From: an uncultured Eggerthellaceae bacterium
GTDB taxonomy: Bacteria; Actinomycetota; Coriobacteriia; Coriobacteriales; Eggerthellaceae
Length of the DNA stretch: 64,000 nucleotides
Assembly (NCBI GenBank): GCA_910589125.1
Contig: CAJURX010000005.1
Coordinates: 1 to 64,000, forward strand
Reading direction: 5' to 3'
The translations under genes and the position numbers were made by a program. The notes beneath the pieces were generated by a model that did not search any database, had not been told where the DNA came from, and saw only the letters and a program-made list of their open reading frames with translations. Within the stretch, counting starts at the first letter, position 1; the number at the start of each line of letters is the position of its first letter. Positions 52,444-61,493 of the stretch are shown piece by piece.

Positions 52444-52480
52444 AAGCATTCTGCGAAGGGTGCGGAGGGGCCCGCAGGGC

Positions 52481-54964
52481 TTAGGATATGCCACGATGGA
52501 GATGCCCGCTCGTGGTGTTGGGCATCTTGGGAACAGCGCCACGTCCGCACGCTGCCTCTTCGATGGCGTGCCGGATGCGCCCGACAGCCTGCGCCGTCTG
52601 CTCCGCATCCATGAGGGTGGCATCCACGAGGAAGCAGCTGACCCCCGCTGCCATGAGGTCGGGCAGGTCAGGGACGATATCAAGGGTCACGCTGTTGTAG
52701 AGGTGGCTGCGCCCTGCGACATCGGTGACGACGGGGAAGACATAGCCCTTGCGATCCTTCAGCCCGAAGGAGACGGACCGACGCTTGCAAGCAGCGCAAT
52801 CCTCATCGCATGGGCCCTGGCTGGATAAGAGGCAATGCTCGGTGACCATGAGCTCCTGCGCACCGTACACCTTGACGCCCACCTCCATGGGTGCTGCCTT
52901 CGCCATGCTCCGCAGCTGAGCCGCATTGAGCTCAGGTGAGAGCCACGCACGACGCACGCCGAAGGCCTCTGCCACTGCGAGCGAGGAAGGGTTCATGAGC
53001 GGCATCTTCGCACCCACGTCAATGATGCAGCCAAGCCCCTGCGCACGATGCATCCCGCCAAGGGACTCCACCATGACCTCCGAGCCTGGTGCGATGTTCT
53101 TCCATGCATCCAAGCCGCGCAGAGCCTCAGCGGACGCACCGCACCCGTCGCGGTCGATGGAGGGCATGACGATGATGCAGCCCTTCGGATATCCCGCCTG
53201 GTCCACTTCCTCGCGGGCGCATCCCGCGACCTCAGCACCACCGCGCTGGTAGTTGAATGCCGGAACGTATATGAGATCGGCTCCCGTGCGCTTGGCGATG
53301 CGCGCCGTCTCTGGGCTGGTGGCGAGGACAGCGATGAGCGGTGCTGCGGAGGCCTGAGGAGCGTTCGCGTGCGGCGCGAGCGCGTCTTCCGTACAGCTCG
53401 TGCGATCGCGGAAGGGAGCTAGGAGCGCGCGCTCCAGCTCCTCCAGTGCTTGCGTTCGACACGCATGCAGCTGCGAGAAGCCGATGCCGACGCCCGCATC
53501 CAGATGCGCCACCGTATCCGCGAGCACGAATGGCGTGGATCCCATGCGCCCGATGTGCTCCTCCACATCCTGGCGCGTGACCGCCTTCGTGCGCGCTGCT
53601 TCGACGACGGGCCCCACAGCATCACCTGCAGCCTCTGGCAAAGGGCGCGGGAAGCCGTCGATCACGCGGAATCTCATGCGCAGCGGCTCACCCTGGATGA
53701 GCCATACCTCAGCAGATACCGGCACGCGCGGCTCATGGGCATCCTCTTTGAATGCCGCCTCAGCAGACCGGATGCGGAACACGCGATCGTTCGCGCGGAT
53801 GCGCTCCACTCCCTCAGCAGAGAAGCGCACCGAGCGCTTGGAAGCGCTCGCATCGTGGGGCACCGTGAAGCGGACGTTGCCCTTGCGCGTCCATGCCTCC
53901 AGAAGGTCTCCCGGGACGAGCTGCACCTCGGATGCGATGCATATCTCATCCCCGCTGACGGACTTCACGCGACCGGCGAACTGCCCCCGATTGTTCGGAC
54001 GCTGATAGCTCATGAGCTCATCAGCGCTTTCGCCATCGAGGTAGGAATCCGTGAACCCGCGCGAGAACACCGAGCCGAGAGCCTCCCGGTCCTCCTGCGA
54101 GAGCACTCGTGAGCGCCCCTCCGGACCACCTTGCTCGCCATCTGCACACGCAAGCCGATCGAGCGCGCGACGATAGACGGAGACCACCGCATGGACGTAT
54201 TCGGGGGACTTCATGCGCCCCTCTATCTTGAGAGATGCCACACCAGCGCTCGCAAGGTCATCCAAGCGATCAGCGGTGCACATGTCCTTGGGAGAGAGCA
54301 GGAACTCGCCGGGCGCTCGCAGCTCGCGATCAGGAGCATCAGAGCGCACCAGATGATAGGGCAGCCGGCATGCCTGCGCGCATACCCCTCGATTCGCAGA
54401 GCGACCGCCTATCATGGACGACATGAGGCACTGGCCCGAATAGCACACGCAGATGGCGCCATGTGCGAATACCTCGCATTCGACGCCCGCCTCGCGTCCC
54501 ACCAAGACCAGCTCGGAGATCTCTCCCAGGGAGAGCTCACGTGCCAGCGTGACGCGGCTCGCACCCAGCTCGGCTGCTGCAAGCAACCCATCAGCTGAAT
54601 GGATGTTCATCTGAGTGGAGATATGGAGCGCCTCAGGCGGCAGCATCCGCATGATGTTGGCGGCAAGGCCCAGATCCTGGATGATGAGGGCATCAGCACC
54701 GCGCTCATAGGCAGCACGCGCCGTCGAGCACGCCTCGCGCATCTCGTCGCCCAAGATGAGCGTGTTCATGGTGACGTAGACCTTGACGCCGCGCAGATGC
54801 GCGTAATCACATGCACGCTCCAACGCATCGAGCGTGAAGTTGTCCGCATTCTGGCGCGCATTGAAGCGGTCGAGCCCCAGATAGACAGCATCAGCCCCCG
54901 CGCGCACAGCTGCATTCAACGCAGCAGCGCTGCCAGCGGGAGCCAAGAGCTCAGGCATCTCCAT
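52481..54964 (-). CDS. U32-family protein (RlhA-like, with DUF3656)
   Basis: The 827-residue protein begins MEMPELLAPAGSAAALNAAV and has U32 signatures GLDRFNARQNADNFT, ISTQMNIHS and the cysteine motif CVCYSGQCLMSSMIGGRSANRG followed by CAQACR. A middle DUF3656-like domain and a C-terminal cysteine group (GPCDEDCAACKRR) follow. Relatives such as RlhA hydroxylate 23S rRNA cytidine using an iron-sulfur cluster and prephenate-linked chemistry. Protease activity is unlikely. The start is uncertain, with ATGs at 54964 and 54958. It ends 40 bases from the his operator. Confidence 0.88.
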   Translation of the reverse strand: MEMPELLAPAGSAAALNAAVRAGADAVYLGLDRFNARQNADNFTLDALERACDYAHLRGVKVYVTMNTLILGDEMREACSTARAAYERGADALIIQDLGLAANIMRMLPPEALHISTQMNIHSADGLLAAAELGASRVTLARELSLGEISELVLVGREAGVECEVFAHGAICVCYSGQCLMSSMIGGRSANRGVCAQACRLPYHLVRSDAPDRELRAPGEFLLSPKDMCTADRLDDLASAGVASLKIEGRMKSPEYVHAVVSVYRRALDRLACADGEQGGPEGRSRVLSQEDREALGSVFSRGFTDSYLDGESADELMSYQRPNNRGQFAGRVKSVSGDEICIASEVQLVPGDLLEAWTRKGNVRFTVPHDASASKRSVRFSAEGVERIRANDRVFRIRSAEAAFKEDAHEPRVPVSAEVWLIQGEPLRMRFRVIDGFPRPLPEAAGDAVGPVVEAARTKAVTRQDVEEHIGRMGSTPFVLADTVAHLDAGVGIGFSQLHACRTQALEELERALLAPFRDRTSCTEDALAPHANAPQASAAPLIAVLATSPETARIAKRTGADLIYVPAFNYQRGGAEVAGCAREEVDQAGYPKGCIIVMPSIDRDGCGASAEALRGLDAWKNIAPGSEVMVESLGGMHRAQGLGCIIDVGAKMPLMNPSSLAVAEAFGVRRAWLSPELNAAQLRSMAKAAPMEVGVKVYGAQELMVTEHCLLSSQGPCDEDCAACKRRSVSFGLKDRKGYVFPVVTDVAGRSHLYNSVTLDIVPDLPDLMAAGVSCFLVDATLMDAEQTAQAVGRIRHAIEEAACGRGAVPKMPNTTSGHLHRGIS

Positions 54965-54995
54965 GTCAGATGAGAGGTCGGATGTGCGCGAAGCG

Positions 54996-55514
54996 CTACA
55001 TCTCAGTGGCTGACTTGTCAGCGTCTTGGAGCGCCTGCACCGCAGCATCGTATTGCGCCTGGATGGCGCCGATGCGGTCTGCATACCCATCATAGTCGAA
55101 GGGGTTGCGCACCGTGGAGGAATCGATCTCCGCATACAGGTCGATGTACGCGATGAGGGCATCCTTGAGCTGAGTGCACGCATCAACGTACTTCTGCTTC
55201 AGGTCAGAGAGCTCGTCAGGAGCCTCCATCTGGGACATCTGATCTATGACAGAGGTGATGCCATCCGCCTGCACGCGCATGGATACCAGGTCCTCGCGCG
55301 CGACCGCATCAGAGAACGACGCCATCTTCTCCTTGAGCGCATCCGATGCCTCATTCATGTCAGCCATGTAGCTGCGCGACGTGGGCCCGGATTCCTCCTG
55401 CTCCGATGACTGCGCGCCCATCTGCTGCGAGCAGCCGCCCAAGATCATGCAGCACGCAAGGGCCGCGGTCAGCACGAGTGCGATCGTGCGCTTGATTTCA
55501 CGTGAGAATGGCAT
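54996..55514 (-). CDS. Small helical lipoprotein of unknown function
   Basis: The 172-residue protein starts MPFSREIKRTIALVLTAALA with lipobox GGCS (Cys about residue 28). The mature chain is mostly predicted helix (SDALKEKMASFSDAVARED, LKQKYVDACTQLKDALIAYI), possibly a coiled or four-helix bundle. GGAGAGACAC before the ATG is a moderate ribosome-binding site. It lies 31 bases before the U32 gene. No family was recognised. Confidence 0.8.
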   Translation of the reverse strand: MPFSREIKRTIALVLTAALACCMILGGCSQQMGAQSSEQEESGPTSRSYMADMNEASDALKEKMASFSDAVAREDLVSMRVQADGITSVIDQMSQMEAPDELSDLKQKYVDACTQLKDALIAYIDLYAEIDSSTVRNPFDYDGYADRIGAIQAQYDAAVQALQDADKSATEM

Positions 55515-55570
55515 GTGTCTCTCCTGTTCGTATCAGGTGAGCAGTATATCTCATGAGCGGAGGGAGCAGG

Positions 55571-57760
55571 TCAGCTCGTTCCCCCCGCAGGGGGCGTGAC
55601 GGGTGGGTCAGGCGTATCAGGCGGGTCGGGAGTGTCGGGTGGATCGGGCGTATCAGGCGGCGTGGGCGTCGGGTCGGGCGTTTCCGTCCCTGTGTCTCCA
55701 CCCGTTGTTCCCTGGTTCCCGCTCGCGCCATCGTCGGGCGCTTCCGTGGTCTGGCCGCCCGTGACGGTGCCGTTGGGGTCTATCTCCACATTGTCAGACC
55801 AACCGCTCCCATCTCCGCCGATGTTGTTCTTGGAATCCCGATAGTTCTTGATGTACTCCGGCGCATCGGCTGTGGGGAACTGCTCTATCTCAGACCACTC
55901 CATGACGCGATTCATGAAGTATGCGAAGGTGCTAGCAGCAGATGCGAACGAGGGGATGACCGATGCCTCAGCGTAGGAATCCGCGCGCTCCCCCAACCAG
56001 ATGGCAACGGAGAGCTGCGGTGTGAACCCGACGAACCAACTGTCCTTCTTGTCATCGGTGGTGCCGGTCTTGCCAGCAACGGGCTGAGCCGAATCAAGGC
56101 GGGCAGCTGAGCCTGTGCCGTTCATGACGCCTTCGAGGCCCTCGACAGCGGCAGCCGCCACCTCAGGAGAGAGCACGCGCTCGCCCTCAGGAGAGGAGTT
56201 GTCCACGATGACGCGCCCATTGCGATCCGTGATGGAGACGATGCACTCGGGATCGTAGTGCGTGCCGCCATTGGCGAGCGTGGCGTACGCGTCAGCCATC
56301 TCCAGCGGCGTGCATGAGTCGATGCCCAGCGTGATGCCCGCGACATTCTGGATGTTGGACGTGATGCCCATGCGCTGCGCCACATCGCGCACGTTCTCGA
56401 TGCCCACCGACATGATCAGGCGCATGAAGGCCGTGTTGGAGGATACGGCGAGCGCGCTCTTGATGGGCCTCGTGCCGAAGTCGGTCTTGTTGATGTTGAA
56501 CACCTCATTGGCACCGTCCAGCTTCACCGAGCGACCTGCGTCGATGAGCGTGTTCGGGTCGATCCCTTGCTCGATGGCAGCTGTATAGGTGAACGCCTTG
56601 AACGTGGACCCCACCTGTCGGCCCGAGCCACCCTCGCCCGTTGCCATGTTGACCTGCTGGCTATCGTAATCATGGCCGCCGACCATGGCCTTGATGTAGC
56701 CGTTGTCAGGGTCCACCGCACAGAGCGCCACCTCGAATGGCTCCCCTACCTCGGCTTCCTTCTCAGCCGCTGCGGCCTCTGCCGCCTCTTGGTCGCGCAC
56801 ATCGAGCGTGGTGATGATCTTGAGGCCGCCCGCGAACAGATCGGCCGTGGAGAACGCATACTTGCCATCCTGGTTCATCAGCTGGTTGCGCACATAGCTG
56901 GTGAAGTACGGATATGCGGTGATGCCGGTCATGGACGATTCCGTGGGGTTCAGGACGATCTCCTCAGCCTTAGCGGCGGCCGCCTCCTCTGCGGTGATGT
57001 ATCCATTCGACTCCATGCGCGAGAGCACGGTGTTGCGACGCGACAGGCAGTTCTCCATGTGATCGATCGGGTTATTGTAGGTGGGTGACTGCGGGATGCC
57101 CACGAGCGTAGCAGCCTCCGCCAGCGTCAGGTCAGAGGCATCCTTCGAGAAGTAGCGCTCAGACGCCGCCTGGATGCCATAGGCACCAGACCCATAGTTG
57201 ATGGTGTTCAGGTACATGAGGAGGATGTCATCCTTGCTGTACATCTCCTCCACTTTGGTTGCCAGCACCATCTCGCGGAGCTTGCGCTTGAAGGATATCT
57301 CCGTCATCTCCTCGGAGAGCACGGTGTTCCTCACGAGCTGCTGCGTGATGGAGGATCCGCCCTCGCGGCTGCCGCCCATGAGGTTGTTCACCATGGCGCG
57401 CATGGTACCCATGAGGTCCACACCATTGTGCGTGTAGAAGCGCTCGTCCTCGGTTGCCACCGTGGCATCCTTCACGTACTGGGATACCTGGTCGAGCTCG
57501 ACCGGCTCGCGATTCTCGAGCTGGAACTCAGCCAAGACCGTCTCGCCGTCGGAAGCGTATACGACAGAGGTGGATGAGGTGGAGAACTGATCGGTGTTGG
57601 AGTAATCCGGCAGGTCCTCCAGCCAAGAGTTCGCAAGCGCTACCGCCCCGAAGCACAAGGCACCGACGACGGCTACGACGACAGCCAGAACCGACAGCGC
57701 TATGACCTTACCGGACTTCTTCTTGACGTGGTATCTGCCCTTGACGGCGCGAGAGGCCAT
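55571..57760 (-). CDS. Class A penicillin-binding protein (PBP1-type)
   Basis: The 729-residue peptidoglycan synthase has a short cytoplasmic tail, one membrane anchor (VIALSVLAVVVAVVGALCFG), a GT51 glycosyltransferase domain (ATEDERFYTHNGVD with catalytic Glu, GGSSITQQLVRN, KLREMVLATKVEE) and a transpeptidase domain. The transpeptidase motifs are SxxK in GSTFKAFTY, SSN in AVSSNTAFM and KTG in AGKTGTTDDKK. The C-terminus is a Gly/Thr then Pro-Asp-rich tail with PDPPDTPDPPDTP repeats. AGGAGG five bases upstream sets the ATG at 57760. Confidence 0.96.
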   Translation of the reverse strand: MASRAVKGRYHVKKKSGKVIALSVLAVVVAVVGALCFGAVALANSWLEDLPDYSNTDQFSTSSTSVVYASDGETVLAEFQLENREPVELDQVSQYVKDATVATEDERFYTHNGVDLMGTMRAMVNNLMGGSREGGSSITQQLVRNTVLSEEMTEISFKRKLREMVLATKVEEMYSKDDILLMYLNTINYGSGAYGIQAASERYFSKDASDLTLAEAATLVGIPQSPTYNNPIDHMENCLSRRNTVLSRMESNGYITAEEAAAAKAEEIVLNPTESSMTGITAYPYFTSYVRNQLMNQDGKYAFSTADLFAGGLKIITTLDVRDQEAAEAAAAEKEAEVGEPFEVALCAVDPDNGYIKAMVGGHDYDSQQVNMATGEGGSGRQVGSTFKAFTYTAAIEQGIDPNTLIDAGRSVKLDGANEVFNINKTDFGTRPIKSALAVSSNTAFMRLIMSVGIENVRDVAQRMGITSNIQNVAGITLGIDSCTPLEMADAYATLANGGTHYDPECIVSITDRNGRVIVDNSSPEGERVLSPEVAAAAVEGLEGVMNGTGSAARLDSAQPVAGKTGTTDDKKDSWFVGFTPQLSVAIWLGERADSYAEASVIPSFASAASTFAYFMNRVMEWSEIEQFPTADAPEYIKNYRDSKNNIGGDGSGWSDNVEIDPNGTVTGGQTTEAPDDGASGNQGTTGGDTGTETPDPTPTPPDTPDPPDTPDPPDTPDPPVTPPAGGTS

Positions 57761-57787
57761 GCACACCTCCTGTTGTGTTTTTGCGGC

Positions 57788-57793
57788 ATTCTA
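57788..57793 (-). promoter_or_regulatory. Possible -10 element for the PBP gene
   Basis: On the minus strand TAGAAT lies 28 bases before the ATG at 57760. A convincing -35 hexamer is not visible 17 bases upstream (GACGGT). It suggests the PBP gene can be transcribed separately from argD. Confidence 0.35.
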
Positions 57794-57873
57794 TCATCGT
57801 GCGGATGGCACCGTCCCCATGATAGGCCGGCGATCGAACATCGGTCTGCAAGAATCACACAAATCCACGCACA

Positions 57874-59106
57874 TCAGAGCAGGGATGCGAGGATGCTCAC
57901 CGCCTCGTCCACATGACGCTCTTCGCAGATCAACGGTGGCAGGAAGCGCAGCGTCTGCGGCCCTGTGGCGTTGAGGACGAGTCCCGCCTCCAACGCACGC
58001 GCGACGATGCCAGGCGCATCCAAGCCCTCCACCACATCAGCGCCCACCATGAGGCCGCTCCCGCGCACATCACGCACTCCATCCAAGGATGCGAGCCCCT
58101 GGACCAAGCGCTCCCCCACGCGCGTGATGCGTGCGCACGCATCTTCCGAATCCAGCTCATCCAACGTGGCGAGCGCAGCAGCGCAGGCGATGTTCGACCC
58201 CCCGAAGGTGGAGCCATGCTGACCCGCTTGCAGCGTATCCCCCAGCTCCCCGCGTGCCGCGCACGCGCCAGCAGGGATGCCCGAAGCGATGCCCTTCGCC
58301 ATGGTCACCACGTCAGGGATGACCGCCGCATGCTGAAAGGCGAAGGGGCGACCCGTGCGGAAGATGCCGGTCTGCACCTCGTCGAAGATGAGGAGCGCAC
58401 CCGTCTCGTCGCAAAGCTCGCGCGCGCATCCCATGAACTCAACAGAGCATGGGTGCACACCGGATTCCCCTTGGATGGGCTCCATCATGATGGCGCAGAC
58501 CGAATCCCCTACGGCGTCCATCAGGCGACGGAGTGCGTCCGCATCATCTATGGGCGTAGGGCAGAATCCCTCCGGCATGGGCTCGAAGCCATGATGCAGC
58601 TTGCTCTGCCCCGTGGCTGCGAGCGTTGCCAGGGTGCGCCCATGGAAGCTCTTCACCAGCGTGATGACCGTTGCAGGCGCAGCATCTGGATCGGCGCCCC
58701 GCGCCTCAGCGCGACGGCGCGCATGCAGCCGCGCCAGCTTGATGGCGCACTCATTGGCCTCAGCACCCGAATTGGCGAAGAACATCTTCCAGCCTGCGCG
58801 ACCCTCAGCAGGCGCTTCGCGGTCGAGCAGGTCAGAGAGCTTGCGTGCCAGCTCTCCGCGGTGCTCGATGTAGAAGTAGTTGCTCACATGGATGAGCTTC
58901 TGGGCTTGCTCGACGATGGCTCCGACCACCTTCGGATGGCAATGGCCCAAGCTGCAGACCGCGATCCCTGCGAGGAAGTCCAGGTAGCGCTTGCCCGTCG
59001 CATCCGTCAGGTACATCCCCTCCCCCGAGACGAATTCGACATCCTTCCGAGCGAAGGTGGGCATCACATACTGCTCTTCCAACGCCTTCTCTTCCTTGAT
59101 CCCCAT
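57874..59106 (-). CDS. argD: Acetylornithine aminotransferase
   Basis: The 410-residue class III PLP aminotransferase has YLDFLAGIAVCSLGHCHPKV, FFANSGAEANECAIKLAR, LVKSFHGRTLATLAATG, LIFDEVQTGIFRTG and the PLP-lysine motif PDVVTMAKGIASGIPAG. It converts N-acetylglutamate semialdehyde to N-acetylornithine. A 9-base gap after argB and GGAGC upstream indicate co-transcription. It is the last gene of the arg cluster. Confidence 0.96.
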   Translation of the reverse strand: MGIKEEKALEEQYVMPTFARKDVEFVSGEGMYLTDATGKRYLDFLAGIAVCSLGHCHPKVVGAIVEQAQKLIHVSNYFYIEHRGELARKLSDLLDREAPAEGRAGWKMFFANSGAEANECAIKLARLHARRRAEARGADPDAAPATVITLVKSFHGRTLATLAATGQSKLHHGFEPMPEGFCPTPIDDADALRRLMDAVGDSVCAIMMEPIQGESGVHPCSVEFMGCARELCDETGALLIFDEVQTGIFRTGRPFAFQHAAVIPDVVTMAKGIASGIPAGACAARGELGDTLQAGQHGSTFGGSNIACAAALATLDELDSEDACARITRVGERLVQGLASLDGVRDVRGSGLMVGADVVEGLDAPGIVARALEAGLVLNATGPQTLRFLPPLICEERHVDEAVSILASLL

Positions 59107-59115
59107 GGTCTGCTC

Positions 59116-60063
59116 CTAATCGTTCTCTATGAGCTTCGCGGCGAAGTTGCCCAGAGGTGCCGCATCGAATCCTGCAGGCGCGCGCCGACCGGTCACCATG
59201 GTGCCGATGCCCCGGTTCGTGAGCAGCTCCAGCAACAGCGCATGCGGGGTGGTACCGTTCACGATATGCGCGCGGCTCACCCCCTCCTCGAGCGCCAGGA
59301 CGCATGACTCCAGCTTCGGGATCATGCCTCCTGTATTCGCGCCGTCTTGCACGATGGTGCGTGCCTCGTCCAGCGTCATGGAGGACACGAGCGAGGCAGG
59401 GTCGGGGTATTCGGTGAAGTATCCGTCGATATCCGAGAGGAAGATGACCTTGTGCGCGCCGATGGCAGCAGCCACATGCCCCGCTGCCACGTCCGCATTC
59501 ACGTTGTAGCAACCCTCGTCTTCACCGATGGCGATGGACGCGATGATGGGGATGTAATCTGCGCTGACCAGGTCCTCCACGAGCGCGGGATTGATGCGCG
59601 TGATGCGCCCGACGCGCCCGAGCTCAGGAGAGGCGGCCTCAGCCACGATCACGCCCGCATCCGCGCCGCTGATACCGACCGCCATGTTGCCGTGCTGGTT
59701 CATGGCCTCCACGAGCTCCTGGTTGACCTCACCGGTGAGGACGCGCCTGACGATGCCCATGGCGGCATCTGTGGTGACGCGCTGGCCTCGCACGAATTCC
59801 ACCGGGACGCCCTCGCGCTCCATGGCAGCATTGATGGCCTTGCCACCCCCATGCACGATCACCGGATTCACCCCGATGATCTTCAAGAGCACGATGTCCG
59901 CCATCACCTTCGCGCGAAGGTCAGCGTCCACCATGGCAGCGCCCCCGTACTTGATGACGACGGTCCTGCCCGTGACGTGCTTGATCCAGGGCATGGCTTC
60001 GGTGAGCACTTCCCCAGTGACGCTTGAGACCCCTTCGGGTCGGCTATCCTTGTCGAACTCCAC
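59116..60063 (-). CDS. argB: Acetylglutamate kinase
   Basis: The 315-residue amino-acid kinase has VVIKYGGAAM, VIVHGGGKAINAAM, RVTTDAAMGIVRRVL and SDIDGYFTEYPDPASL. The C-terminal segment NTGGMIPKLESC is typical of arginine-sensitive forms. It phosphorylates N-acetylglutamate. The GTG at 60063 has GGGAGAG upstream and gives a family-like N-terminus. An ATG at 60108 is in frame but lacks a ribosome-binding site. Confidence 0.95.
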   Translation of the reverse strand: MEFDKDSRPEGVSSVTGEVLTEAMPWIKHVTGRTVVIKYGGAAMVDADLRAKVMADIVLLKIIGVNPVIVHGGGKAINAAMEREGVPVEFVRGQRVTTDAAMGIVRRVLTGEVNQELVEAMNQHGNMAVGISGADAGVIVAEAASPELGRVGRITRINPALVEDLVSADYIPIIASIAIGEDEGCYNVNADVAAGHVAAAIGAHKVIFLSDIDGYFTEYPDPASLVSSMTLDEARTIVQDGANTGGMIPKLESCVLALEEGVSRAHIVNGTTPHALLLELLTNRGIGTMVTGRRAPAGFDAAPLGNFAAKLIEND

Positions 60064-60126
60064 GTGCTCTCCCTGCTCCTTGATCGCGTTCGCTTCTTCG
60101 CTCCACATCTTCGGATGCGCACCGCA

Positions 60127-61422
60127 TCATGTGCGGTAGTCCCCGTTGATGGTGATGTAGTCATGTGTGAGATCGCAGGTCCACACGGTGGCCTGCGCTT
60201 GGCCGACCCCCAAGTCGACCTGGATGCGGATCTCCGGGTCCTCGAAGCGGGCGAGCGCTTCGTCCTCATCGAAGGCAAGGGCCAGGCCGCCTTCGCATAC
60301 GGGGATGCCCATGATGGAGATGCTCACATCCTCTTGGCTGAACGCCGCACCCGAGCGCCCGAGCGCCGCCGCGATGCGACCCCAATTCGCATCGCGGCCA
60401 GCGATGGCCGTCTTGACCAAGGGCGAGTTCGCCACCGTGCGGGCTGCTGCAAGCGCATCCGCTTCGGTCGCAGCACCCCCCACGCACACATCCACGAGCT
60501 TGGTGGCCCCTTCGCCATCCTTGGCCATCTGGCGCGCCAGATATGTGCAGACCGCGCTCAGAGCTTCCTCGAATGCGGCGAAGGCGTCATCTTCCGGCTC
60601 GCACGGATCCGCACCGTGGAGCGCTGCTGCACCCGATGCCATGAGGATGCACATATCATTCGTGGAGGTGTCCGAATCCACCGTCACCCTGTTGAAGCTC
60701 GCATCGGCAGCGCGCTTCAAGGCCGCGCGCAGATCGCGTGGCTTGCAGGGGATATCAGTGGTGATCACGGCGATCATCGTGGCCATATCGGGCATGATCA
60801 TGCCCGAGCCCTTCGCCATGCCGCCCACGGTGAACGTGCACCCGGGATATCCGATGCCATCCCCGGAGAATCTGACCGCGCATTGCTTGGTCACGGTATC
60901 CGTGGTCATGATGGCGTGCGCTGCGTCCTCCCCACCCGCACGGGAGAGGCGTTTTGCCACCTGAGGCACGCCGGTGCGGAATGGCTCCATGGGCAGCTGC
61001 ACGCCGATCACGCCGGTGGATGACACGATCACCTCATCGGCTGGACAGCCTATCTCGTCAGCCACGATGTGCGCCGCCTCTTCCGCAGCAGCCATGCCCG
61101 CATCCCCCGTGGCCGCATTGGCGTTCCCGGAATTCACGACCACGGCGCGGGCGATGCCATAGCTCTCTCCTTCCACTGCGCCATCGAGGATGCGCCGGCT
61201 GCGCCTCACGGGCGCCGCTGCGAACGCATTGCGCGTGAACACGCCTGCTGTGGGACAGGGCTCGTCCGCAACCACAAGCGCAAGGTCCAGGCGATTCGGA
61301 TTAGCGCGAAAGCCCGCATGCACCCCCGCGGCCGTGAAGCCACGTGCCGAGGTGACGCCTCCGCCTTCCACGATGCTGAACGGATGGGATGCGCTCGCCG
61401 CGCTTTCGGTCAACGTCCTCAC
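60127..61422 (-). CDS. argJ: Bifunctional ornithine acetyltransferase / N-acetylglutamate synthase
   Basis: The 431-residue protein has TAGVFTRNAFAAAPV, VVNSGNANAATGDAG, VSSTGVIGVQLPM, the autocleavage region GGMAKGSGMIMPDMATMIAV (Ala-Thr is the usual scission point) and VDSDTSTNDMCIL. It recycles the acetyl group from acetylornithine to glutamate and may also start the pathway. It starts with GTG, with AGGAGG about 11 bases before. It lies in the argC-argJ-argB-argD order. Confidence 0.96.
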   Translation of the reverse strand: MRTLTESAASASHPFSIVEGGGVTSARGFTAAGVHAGFRANPNRLDLALVVADEPCPTAGVFTRNAFAAAPVRRSRRILDGAVEGESYGIARAVVVNSGNANAATGDAGMAAAEEAAHIVADEIGCPADEVIVSSTGVIGVQLPMEPFRTGVPQVAKRLSRAGGEDAAHAIMTTDTVTKQCAVRFSGDGIGYPGCTFTVGGMAKGSGMIMPDMATMIAVITTDIPCKPRDLRAALKRAADASFNRVTVDSDTSTNDMCILMASGAAALHGADPCEPEDDAFAAFEEALSAVCTYLARQMAKDGEGATKLVDVCVGGAATEADALAAARTVANSPLVKTAIAGRDANWGRIAAALGRSGAAFSQEDVSISIMGIPVCEGGLALAFDEDEALARFEDPEIRIQVDLGVGQAQATVWTCDLTHDYITINGDYRT

Positions 61423-61493
61423 GTTCGTCAGATCCTCCTATGATGCTCGGCTCACGCCGTACGATTCATCCATGCCGAACACAGGCGCATCCC

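Noticed and set aside
52320..52480. T-box or histidine leader peptide before hisZG
   Set aside because: There is no run of His codons and no T-box consensus in the leader.
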